A program made the position numbers and the translations under genes. Positions 25,543 through 37,500 of a stretch of DNA of 64,000 bases are shown here, piece by piece. The stretch is taken from the NCBI RefSeq assembly GCF_040954835.1, contig NC_090703.1, positions 23,635,444-23,699,443 on the forward strand, in the 5' to 3' direction. Below the pieces are notes generated by a model. That model searched no databases. It was not told where the DNA came from and saw only the letters and a list, made by a program, of their open reading frames with translations. Position 1 is the stretch's first letter. Every line of letters begins with the position of its first letter. Source of the stretch: Lepisosteus oculatus (lineage: Eukaryota; Chordata; Actinopteri; Semionotiformes; Lepisosteidae).

Positions 25543-28500
25543 TACAATCAGACAAGCAAGACAAGATGCACAAACACTGGTGAAGGAAAACACAACAGTC
25601 TCAATGAAGGAGAATTCTACTTTTTAATAACCTTCATTATCATACTATTACAAGCGCAAAAACCTCTTGTTGATCATATTGTTGCAGTATGTTTTTTGTT
25701 GCTTTTTAGGCTTTTGTTGCTTTAAGAACAGTAATCAGTGCATATCCTGTGTTCACAGTTAATGTCTTGCATTAACTCAATACTTTTCTCTTCTGCCCTT
25801 TTACACATAGAGGTTCCTGAGATTCATTTGCTCTAGAACGTATTGTACACTCCCAGGGCTCGGTGATTGAAAGAAACAGGCTGGAGGCTCTGGCACGGGT
25901 TTTCAGGACATTTATCAAAGACGCTGAGGGGGGTTACACACATAGGGAAAGGGGAGATACAGCACTGCACCACACCTACACAGACAGAAGAGGGAAGATG
26001 GCGTCTCCAGCCCTCGTCCCACTATATATGGGCGGGTAGCCCCTCCCCTCAGCTGCTGTTCCTAGCCCACGTGGGCACTACATTATTTTAAATGAATTTG
26101 ATTGACATTAGGAAGAAGTGAGTGGATTTTGCATATTTGAAGATGGTAGAAACGGAGTTAAAAGTGTGTTTTGCTGTTATTTCTGTGCTCTGTGGTTATA
26201 TTGCTTCATATTAGACATTAAACTTTCAACTTTTAAAATGGCTTCATCAATGGAATTTAATTTTTCTCTGGAGCAAATAAAGAAAAAAACATTTGGAACA
26301 TTGCATAAATGGCAATAATGTCAGTATTAAAACATTATAGTATCCAAGATGTTGCTTTCATTTTTATTGCATTGCTCGTTAATTTAGCCCAGGGTTAGCC
26401 TCTTGGGTATTTGATTTCATAATGTCAAAACAAACAGATGTGTGGGGATTTCCTCTTTGGTGTTATGTAATTTAGTCTTGCAGTATGCTTTTCAGTCTTG
26501 CAATGTACTAACTCTTATAAACAATTTCACCTAGAGGACATTTTATGTTAGAATTGGATTCATAGGACTATACATCATTATTTACAGTTCAAGAAAAATG
26601 AATGCATGAAACATAAAAACTGTATTTGTTTAAATCTGAACTTGCTCATCTTATCTGATACAAATGTAATACAAAAAGATTAACAAGAACACAATCATAA
26701 CCAGACATTTTCATTTATATATACACAAGCATTTACTGTACATTAAGATAATTTTTTTATTCATCTGATCATTGTTATCTTTCCTTATAGATTAAGGAAA
26801 ACCCGTAGGTTTTAATGAGATTAAGGAAGATGGGAAGCCGAGTTTACTAACCTTATTAGTTTACTACTAAAAGGTAGTATCTCAAAACCTATTCCATCAG
26901 CTGATAGTCAAAGAATCAATAATATGTGAATGTCGACTAAAAAAGAGCACCTCTAAAGAATGTGAAGTTTGTGATGTACAGATAGCTCTCTCCATAAAAC
27001 CTTTGACACCTTGATCTGAGAACATTTCTTTTTTATGTGAGAGGATACGTAAAACTAGGGTATTCCTGACATTTCCACATGAATTCTGCTTCACCTAACA
27101 CATTTCAGAGTGCACTCAGGAACGTGGCTGCCTATCTGTAGAAAGTGAACATTAAAAAGAGAATGTTTTAGAAACAGGACACGAGTTTCCACTGTTTAAA
27201 ATATAACTCAGCATAAAAGACCCAGTCAAGAATTATTACACAGAACCACTATACAGTATGCTGTACATATTTTATGCAAAGGCCATGTACTCTGACTGTA
27301 GATAAAGTTTTTTTTCAATTAAAAATTGAGGAAAAGTATGTTATAGTTTTTCATACACAAGGAAATAATATTATATTTTAAACAGTAGCATTACTGTATG
27401 TACAATACTGTATTTAAATTTGTCAGTTTTAGCTCTTGAATGGAAGTTCAGAGAACAGTGATTCTTTTTATTTCAGTGCTACTCTTGTGCAGAGAAGGAT
27501 CTCAGAGCCAGAGCAGACACTGTTGCAGTTGCTTCTACCAGTATTACTTTCTAACAATGTAATTACATCTGTATCTGACAGTCTCATTCAGAAAAGAATA
27601 AGGGAGTTCTTTATTTTTCAAAAATTTTTAAAAAAGGTGGACAGAGGCAGGGGTGTAGTGTATTGCGGCAGTGCTCTTCTGTCTTTCATTTTCTTTCTAA
27701 AAATAAAGTGGAAGCTTCACTCGAAAGGGTCAACCATTCACAGATAGTTCCTATGGTAACGTAACAGGAAATACAAAATATGATAACCACTGACTCGGCT
27801 AAAGATGAATGCATTTCCGTCAGTGGAAAATATAAATTTGATTTCTTTACAAATATGCATTAGCCCTCCTGTTTCCATTAATAGTCTCTCCATAGAGAAT
27901 GAGAGGAGTCATTTGTAAGCATGCTTTAAACTTAAGCTACAGCAGGTTGCCTAAAGAGGACTAGATGCTCAGTCATGAGTTGTCATTATTAATACCAACC
28001 AGAATACTGGTATGATCAACAATAACAACATAAAAAATTGATAAAATTTTAGTTTGGGGCTCAGTAAACATGGAAAGTCATGTTTGACATTAGAAAATAT
28101 TTTATTTAAAGATGAAGAGAGTAATAATTTACCAATGTTTTGTAGCACCATGTTCAATGAACCTCCCCAAAAATGTGGTTTTGTAGAATGGTACTTCACA
28201 GTTTTCATGTTGTTGCTTTCTGATTATCTTCAATGTTGTGTTGAAGGATTGTAATATAATAACAATAACAATAACAATAACAATAATAATGTGCGCCAAA
28301 GCGAAGAAAGGTTCACCTTCCAAGTCCACTAGTTACCACCAGAGGGCCCCTGAGACAAGAAAACTAGCCATCTCGCTCTTCCCTGGCATCCATGTGAATA
28401 TCTCTTGGCACCAACACCCTAATTCAGAGGGCTATATAAAAAGGCTAACAAGGTGTGCCACAACCAGGACAAGAGTCCTCAGCTCTGGTACACTCTTTCG

Positions 28501-31500
28501 CTACACCAGAGAAAGTAAATCTTGTAGAACACTCGCCCTTAACTAGGTAATAAAAAGCCTTCAATGGAGTGATGTCACACCAGCGATCTATTTCCTTGAG
28601 AGATATTAGACATGAAGCCGGTGAAGAGCACAACCTAAAAATCCAAGCAATGTCAAATTTTGGTGCCCAACGTTGGGCTGCATTTGTTTTGAAGTCACAG
28701 TGGTAGACTGATTGAGTCTACTTGATATGAAATGGTCCAAACCCTCACTCCGTCTGTGGCTGCTAAGTGGGAGGCTAATGACTTTTATAACACCAAGTTC
28801 AACTCCGCAGGCACAGCCAGCCACATTCCAGGTGGCAGCCTCAGCACAGACTCGCTACCTACAGTAGCAGGTCACTGCTAAGTAAGATCTATGCTGCAAA
28901 ATGAGAGGGAAAATCACAACAATGTGTCTGGACTCTGATCCCACAGCACACGTCCAAGTCTAGCCTAGTCATGTTTTACAAAAAATGACTCCTGAAAATG
29001 ACATGGAAGCATACCATACCTCAGAGTATTTAATAGGACCATCAAACACCTGCAGGGGAATCCAAGCCTTTGTTGGAGTATTGTAGCTCCATTTCTCTGT
29101 GGCAAATTCCAAAAGATTTACTATAACCTGGACAGCACTGCCACCTCAGATTACAAGCGTCTCAAAGAGGAGATTCTAGCATGTGAAAGAGTCACTGTAT
29201 GGGTCCAGGCACAATGCTTTCAGGAGTGGTGTTATGATCCCCGCATCTCCACTTGCTCCCAAATGTTTGATCTCATTTACATAGAAAGCGGTTGGAACTG
29301 CTCACATTAACCCTGAGCTGAACAGTAGAGCAAAGTCCTTAACATATACTTACAACACTTGCTCCCTGAAGCGCAACAAACTGTCATGCAAACTGACCTT
29401 TGGAGAGACACCTCTCTGCAGCCAACATCGCCAATAATCCAAAGGGTGCCTCTATTTTGTGTCAGGAACTGTGCAATGAAGGGAGAGCAGAGCAGAGATG
29501 AGAAGCAGCCGAAGGGTCCAATTGAAATCAAGAATGTCCATTTTCTTCCTGGGTTAGACCCAAAATGAATCTCAGTGACCAGAATGGCACGGATGAACAT
29601 GAGGCAGATTAATTTCTCAATGAAGACGTGAGAATGGACTGTAACATCGTCCACTCCTTCCTGAAGGACCAGCAAATGACGCTTGCAGATTGTCACCTAC
29701 AGATTTTCCTCCAAAATGCTTCATTCCTGGAATCGATACTCCTGAATAGACACTCAACATAAACCCTAGTTGACTCAGGGAGTGCCCTATGTCTGGTGTC
29801 CCCAGAGGCGATGAAACCCACTCACTGAGGATCGTTGATGCCTTACCATTCACTGCATTCATGGGGGACAAAAGTGTGACCCTGCTGTCCTCCTGAACCT
29901 CCTGAGCCATTGCTCTGGGGCCACCATATCCCCTTATTCTCAGGAAAGATTTTCCCTGATTCAAACAATTTGTCAGCTCACAAGTCAATAAAAACGACAT
30001 CTCCTCAGGGAAACTGGAAACAGCTGTTTTTCCAGAAATAAAACCTAAAAAGGTCATCTGTGCGTTCAGTAAACACGGAGGAAAAGGGGTAGTGACACAG
30101 ACACACACTAATATTGAAGGCTCTTCCTCTTCTTTTTCTCTGATTAACTCTGGAATAAAGAAGGCTCCGTCATTTCTCACCAATTCCCATGACATCTGAG
30201 AATTGGGGTTTCTGATGGCTCGTTTCCTCCCTGTCTGTGTTCCTGTGTGTCTCATGGAGAGCAAGCTGGGGTATGTGAAAAGACAAATTCCTAATGCAAG
30301 AAATTGTATATGGCTAATAAAGTGATCTTATCTTATCTTATTTGTCAATTATACCTCACAATACCTGGAAGCCATACCCCACTGTAGGGCCATCAGAAGT
30401 ATAATTAAGAGAGGGATAAAATTATTAACAAGAGTCAGACTGCCTAAAGAGATCTTTACTGACCAGGGAACTCCCTTTACCTCACGCCTCATGGAGGAGG
30501 TTGTAGGTCTTCTTAGACTCAAATTTTTAAGAACATCTGTATACAGTATCACTCCCAAACTGATGGCCTAGTAAAGAATTTCAACCAAACCCTGAAGCTC
30601 TATGCCAATGCTGCATTGGAGTGGCTTAAAAATAAGGTTAGTGTCCCTCTGTGTTTTTCCAGTGTTCAGATACAAAACTTGGAAACTTCTATCCAGAAGC
30701 GATATGGGAATTCCAACAATCTTGAGCAGATCTGCCAAGAAGAATTGACAACAATTATAACACATTGGTATGCGAAGTTGTGCAACAAGTCATAGAGCAG
30801 AAATTTCTGTAGGTCCTTCTTCTAAATATCAAGTTCACAGGTCTGAATTCTTAGATTTAATCTATTGCCGTAATCATACTGTATACTTTAAGGTACTAAA
30901 GGAGTCATCAATATGTTCTGTATTTCACTATATTTTAATTTGGAAAGTACTGCATATCCCATCCCATTCTGTGTAACTCTCTGACTCTGCCAAGGCTGTT
31001 GGTTGTAATGCCCACACTGTGACATGGCACACTGACGTGGGATCAGAATTAACTCCTGAGAATACATTTATCAGAGGATTAAGGAGGAAATGAGATTGGG
31101 GGGGTTAAGTAGTGTTATGTAACTTCGCCTCTGTCTGCCTTGAAGATCTTCACGGGTTCCTTTTTACTGGAAAGTTAGATGAGCGTAAACAATTATATAA
31201 AATAGAAGTGTAAAATAAAATCTATCATAAATTGAAGTTTTCATGCTGCACTATAAAAGTCTGATTTACCAAAACAGCACAATCAGAGAGACTTTCTCAT
31301 GGTTTTGATATCTAAACAGTACTAGTCTGGTGAGTTCTACTCTCCTTTGCAAATCCCTAATTTGGGAGCCAGTGCTCTGTTCACTCTGGGGTTTGTTCCC
31401 AACCAACACTGAGATGGAAGGGAACGATTCATTTTCCCTTTCGATCTGCATCTGTGTTGACTCAAGTATGTTCTAAGACAGTCTTATAGCAGATTGTTGC

Positions 31501-34500
31501 AGTTAGATTCTTTGTGATAAAGAATTAAATTATAGTCTAGATAGGAACTACACTGTTGTGATGTTAAGCACCGCTGCTAACTCTCTGTAGGCCCCTGGGT
31601 TTGTTTCTGACCTTGAAAGCTTATTTGTGTGATGTTTACATGGGTTTTTAATGGATAAACCAGGCTCCTCCACACCTCAAAGAGAATAGGTTTGATTAAC
31701 TGCTTTTGATTAGCTGCTTTCTTATTGTCTCTGCTCTAAACTTAAACCATCTCTCACTTTTTTCAGTGCTCTACCTTGAGGGCTCAGTGCTGGTCTTTGA
31801 CGATATCTTCAAACTCATCGCTTTCTACTGTGTCAGCAGGTAAGAGCGCCTGAATTGGATTGAGTTTCTGTTACCAACACCTTGGCTGGCTGTTTTCCTT
31901 CTTATTTCTTTGCACATCTCCATTATGTTCAAATCCCTACATCACTCACTGAGTGATGTATAATCTTTTAGATGAGCCTTAAAATGTTCATGTTCCACAG
32001 ATTATATTCATTTTTTAGTCATTCTGTTGAGAGCAAATAAAGTTCCCGGTGTTTACCTCTTACAGCCTGACCTACACATGTACAGTACATCACTATTAGT
32101 AGTAGAATTCTGATGATTATTAACATCAACATGTCATTTAGCTAGTCTGCTTAAATTACTTTATGATATGAGCACCTCCTAAGGCACAGCAGACATTAAA
32201 ATAATATACAATATATCTACATTTTTAACACTGCACTGTTCTCAGTCTGAAAAATTAAATTTATGTTCAATCTGCTCTGTCCTTTATTAGTTTTAAAAAG
32301 TCCTTTAAAAAGGGCACAGTTTTAGTCTGTATCAAAAGTCTTAGTAATGTGTCTGTTTCTGAAAACAGTGAGCTCCATGTCACCCTTTTCATTTCAGGCT
32401 TTAAATGTTTTACCACAATGACATTCAAACTACAGTTTAATTCATGTGTTCTGAGTAGAGCTTCAAAACTCTGAGCATTTTTGTTCTATTACAAAAGTTA
32501 ACAGAAATTGAAGTACAGGTGCTAATTTGCTGAGTGACTGATTGAATGCCCCGCTTCTTATTGGGGTTTGGATAGGTTTAATATACAGGTATTGCTGATT
32601 TTCACACTTACCAAGGTGATTAGATACAACACTATTCAGAATATCAGTTTATGGGACATTCAGTGCTGGGCTTTATCTTTAAATGCATCGAGTACACAAT
32701 AGCTGGCTGCACACTTCCTGTGTGTTGAGCTGTTTTCTGTTTGCCTGACATATTACTTTCTTTAAAGTTCATTATGTGTTATGTGATAGCATTGCTCTCA
32801 ATATTCCAACAGCTCAGCAAAATAAAAACAAGCAGGAACTATCAATTTTCAATTTGAATTGTTAAATGTTCTGGTCTATACTGACACCTCCTGGTTTATG
32901 TCAAAATTAAAGTTAGCTAGGAATCAGTGGAGGAAGGATTCCCACATTAAATCTGCAAGGTGTACAAATATTTGAAGCTCACACTGCAAAAAACATAAAC
33001 CATGAGAACTGTAGGTACAGAACTTATATTAGTGATATGCTTTTTTAGCACACATAATACCCAAGTACTGTTACATCCTGTAATTTTTGGTTTTGTTCTT
33101 TTTTTAAGAGATGTGCTTCCTTTTACTTTAAAGTTGCCCCAGGTTATAATTGAGGCAACAAAATATGAAGACATGGAGACAATTTCAAACCTGGGTTCAG
33201 GTGAGACTGATAGTATTTCTTTTTTTTTCAATTTGAAATTCGTGTCTTCACCAACTTGGAACAAGGTTCAGAGAGTTCAATAAACCCCATTCGCTTTTTA
33301 AAAAAATATGAAATCTTAGTCAGGTACTGTATGTACACTAAAACACAATGTCATGCTTCTACAGCTCAAAAGTCTTTTGAGAGGGGGGATAGAAAAAGTC
33401 CATTGGTAATTGGCCCACCAGATTTGTAGGGGTGACGTAGAGTTACATTATTGTTTTTACTTAATGCCAGCAGCTATATCACCCTGCAACTCACAACTGG
33501 CAAGCCACTGGCAAATTTCCCATTGGCCTTTACTAACCATGGTCTCCCAATAATCCCCATCTTTGAACTGGCTTCATCACTCTGTTCTCCTCCTTACTAA
33601 TAGCTGATGTGTGGTGAGCTTACGTGCGCACTATGGCTGCTGTTGTATCATCCAGGTGGAAGTTGTACATTGGTGGTGGTGATCCCCATTACCTGTAAAG
33701 CGCTTTGCGGGGACTGTCCAAAAAAGAACTATACAAGTGTGAAGAATGATTAAATATTACTACCTGTTAGGCTGCGTGGCTGGTCAGCTGAAGAGAGAGA
33801 TGTAACAGCTGACCTGCACCTAGAGGCCACTATACACTCCTAAAGGACAGTAAGAATTAATTAGGTCATTATTAGTTGATTGGTAAAGAGTTTAGGAATT
33901 CAAATTTCCATCAAGGGTGTGCACAGTGTTAGTACTGTTGGGTGTTGTTTCTTTGTTTTTGCTTGTTGTTATTGATGTGAAAAGGGCATCAAATAAAGTA
34001 TCCTGGATTATTATTTGATTTTGTGTGTGTAGAGCATTGAGACCACCCATCTCAGGGTAGGATATCTCAGGCTATTTTACAGGGGTATTATAAAATGCCT
34101 TCAACACAGCGCTTATGAGCAAGTCACTCAGTGTAATGCAGAGATCTCCAACCCTAGTCCTGGCCGTTTGTTTTTATTTTATGTAATGTGTTTAGAAGAC
34201 ATTCTTAATTATGCAAGACATTTGTTGAGTTAAAAAGAGTTTGGTCCTTGGAGACTTAAGGTAATTAACTTTTGAACCCAAACCATATCTAACATAGGTA
34301 ATTTAAATTCTTCCATCATGTTTGAATATTTTTTACAGTCTCTTCCACAGTCATTGTGTGCAATGCTGAATGTTTCGGTGTCATATCAACTTGTGTAATA
34401 TATTTCTGTAAAGAGAATTTGCGCCATCCTTTGTCTTTTTGTTTTGCTTATTAATAGTGACTGTCAAAATTAACCACTAACAGACACATCTACTACTATT

Positions 34501-37500
34501 ACAAAACTAGTAGTATTGTAATTTTTCTGATATTGCATGGCTAGCTGTTAATTTGTGCAATATTTTCAATTGAAAAAGCATGAGCAATCCAAAGGAAGTA
34601 ACTTCCTTTAAGACAGAATTTATTACTTTTTTTTCACCTTGGCTTTTGCAGATTTCTGGGGCTCTTCTATGAACCGGAGAACAGATACTTTGAGGGATCG
34701 AAGTTTGAACACCAGTGCCGGAGGTTTGAGAACAGGCCAGCATTTTCAGACCGATGCAAGTCACTGCTCATGTGAGATTGAGCTGTCAATAGGAAATGAC
34801 AGGCTGTGGTATGTCAATCCTATTTTTATCGAAGAGTATTGCAACAGCCTGCCTTCAGCAGCTCCTCCCATAACCAGAAGCCAGAGTTTGAACACTCCAA
34901 ACACAGTGCAGCCAAGGTACAAGAGACCTCCTCCCATCCCACCTCGGCCTCAAGCAACAGAGGAGTTCTTGGGTGGTACAAAGGAAGCAAAGGACAAAGT
35001 CAAGCCAAATGAGGAATCCAGCAGTAGCCTTGTCCTCACAGCTCAGAAACCAGAATGTAGCGCAGAGCAATCTAAACTCCAGAAGCATGCTCGGATCCCT
35101 CCAGTGCCCCCCAGGAGAAGACTGTCTGAAAAGCTCTCTGAAGAGCCTCTGATAAAAGAAGAAGTGATATCCTTGGAGAAGAAAGATGTTGACTCAGTGC
35201 CTGTCGCTACACTGATCTGCATTGAAGATACCCAAATGGCGGACGCTCAGTCAGAGAAAGCCCTGGTAGTAACAAAACCAGCACAGAATGATTCTAAAAC
35301 TTCATCACTGGGAACTGTCAAACCCCCTGTGTCAGTGAAAAAGATGCCTCCAATTCCCCCTCCAAGGAAGAAGAGACCTTCTCAAGTGACACTTAATACT
35401 GAACTTGGGAAAGTAAATGAACTCACTTCAGAGGGTTCAAATTCATCAGCACCTAATGCCACAGCTGGGAATGAACCAGGATTTTCACCTCAGACCTCCA
35501 GCACGCCAAACACAGTACGAAAGTCTCTGAATTCTATGGACCTCAAAAGTCCTGATGTCTCTCTGTTCTCGCCTGAAGGAAACCCCACAATTCTTGACCA
35601 TGACTCATATTCCACCAGCAGCACAGAGGAGGAGATGGAATCCCACAGTCAAAGCAATATAAAGCGGAACCCCACCATCATGTTAGACAAAGCCAAGCAG
35701 CGGTTGTCCATGGTCAACATCTCCCACATGTTCACAAGCTTTCTGAGTGCCGACAGAAAGCTACAGAAGAAGATAGTAGAGCTGGCTAGAGACAAGGACA
35801 CATACTTTGGGAACTTAGTGTCGGACTACAAAACCTTCACCCTGGAGACTATGAAGAAACACTCTTCTAGTACAGAAATGCTCCAGGAGATCCGCCAGAT
35901 GATGACACAGCTCAAGAGCTACTTGATACAAAGTGCAGAGCTTCAGGGACTTGTGGAAACTGCTGTATATACAGATGAAAAACTAGGTAACACAATTTCT
36001 TCAAAATATTTATTGTTTGATGACACATTACCATTTTAATCACCTCTGAGATGACATGATGCTTGCAATCTTTTTTTTCCTATATACTGTATTGACATTT
36101 CATTGAGGTTTATGTCAGGTGGTAGTGGAGGTCAGTAAACGATTCTCAGATGTACTTAATAAAAACAGTAGTTCTACTCAAACGGTAGTTCTTTCTGTTC
36201 CTGCCTTTTGAGAGCATTTCTTGCTGGTGGAGAATTAAATCACAATGTTTCCTTAAACATGCCCCTTTCTTGTTATACCATTGCTTGCGTATGTGCAGCA
36301 GTGACACAGCTCCAATCCTTTGTGTTACCACATTTTGGAAACTGTGGAGTAATGTTTAGAGCTCCGGTCTAAGGGGGTGTGACGCTCAAAGTCCAGTTGG
36401 TATACCGTATGTTCTAAATAGACTTGTCTGGTACTATCCTTTTGTAGTTGGAGTTGTAAAGCTCAGAGACCAATTATTCTGTCTGTAACAATCTCCTCCT
36501 GTCCTGTGTTTATGATTTTGTTCTCATTCTGTGTTTTTGATGGATTATGTATGTAACAGTTGAAAGATGACTATTTTCCCCATCATCCCAGGTTTCTTTC
36601 TTATTATCAGGTTATCAAAAAATGAAATTTCAGGAGGGTGGATTCCAATAATCTTGAGCTATTTACTATCTATTATCTTGTGCCCTGGGTAATGGTTATA
36701 TGATTGTGACTTGACAATAAACCAAATGGCATTACCTGGGCTTTTAAGAAAGTCTTTACCATTCTATTTTGCAACTATAAAAGTTGAACTTAACTGTATA
36801 TTCATGTTTTCTTGTGCCTTTAAAATCTGCAATATTGGATTGCTTTTTACATGTTAAAATATGTTGATATGTGCACTATCCTTTTCAAGAAACTCTGCCA
36901 ATCCAGTTCTAACATTCTGCAATAGCAGCTCCTCCATGAAGCATATTACTATGGGATTTGCAAACAGACAGTTGAAATGGGTCATGTTTAAAACCAAAGT
37001 ACTTATCCACAGGTTGCAACTGCAACTATTAGAGCAGTATGTGAATGTGATCAAATGAATACTACTGTTAGATCATTCATGAAGACTGTGCACCTGTTGT
37101 TCTCAGTAGGAAGCAGAATAGAGGCAGTTGAAGGACAGGGGTTAATGTGGGTTTCCTCTGGGTAGTCCAGTTTCCTCCCACAGTCCAAACACATACATGG
37201 CATACATGTGAAAACTGGCCCTTGTGTGAGTACTGTATGTGCATGTTTGTGCAAGATGTACCCTTGACGGGATGCCAGTCCACCACAGGGCACACACAGA
37301 CACAAACATGCACATACAGTACTCACACAAGGGCCAGTTTTCGCATGTATGCCATGTCACTTTCATTGCCAGGATAGGGTCCAGTTCCCCCGCAACCCTG
37401 TATAGGATACAATAGTTAGAAATGGATGGACAGACATTACTCAGACATGCAGTGTAATATGATTATTGATCATATTAAAAATGCTTTGCAGACACATACC

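Larger units (their letters stand above)
28290..30760 (+). mobile_element. Gypsy-type LTR retrotransposon, incomplete
   Basis: A 5' LTR and a tRNA-Lys-type primer site are followed by broken gag, protease and integrase remnants on the + strand. Gag shows APFLCGKFQKIYYNL and SQMFDLIY near 29.08-29.28 kb, like the capsid segment related to SCAN domains. The protease remnant has LVDSGSALCLV near 29.77-29.81 kb. The integrase remnant has EIFTDQGTPFTSRLMEE near 30.45-30.50 kb and, in another frame, FNQTLK. The third catalytic glutamate of integrase appears replaced. No reverse transcriptase or 3' LTR is found. Confidence 0.8.
19825..31766 (+). other. RIN3 intron 4, transposon-rich
   Basis: About 11.9 kb. 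In order it holds a Penelope-like element (21.3-22.8 kb, minus), an L2-like LINE (22.92-24.5 kb, minus), a GCGCTTT-family 3' part (24.96-25.2 kb), an L2 3' end with a TTA microsatellite (25.25-25.54 kb), a GC-rich patch (25.82-26.09 kb) and a Gypsy LTR element (28.29-30.76 kb). The remaining parts are AT-rich without recognised features. Confidence 0.7.
33201..34651 (+). other. RIN3 intron 6
   Basis: About 1.45 kb. It contains a minus-strand copy of the GCGCTTT repeat and a short fragment of the CCAATCCCGGTCC-type repeat at 34.14 kb. Nothing else is recognised. Confidence 0.7.

Noticed and set aside
29617..30264. 215-codon minus-strand open frame
   Set aside because: It overlaps the Gypsy protease region on the opposite strand, and no known domain or splice context is seen. 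It is a shadow of the retroelement.
34639..34651. apparent start codon for a 466-codon RIN3 protein
   Set aside because: The ATG is inside the intron just before the acceptor. The conserved protein enters through the splice at 34652, and the frame's end past 35986 is intronic.
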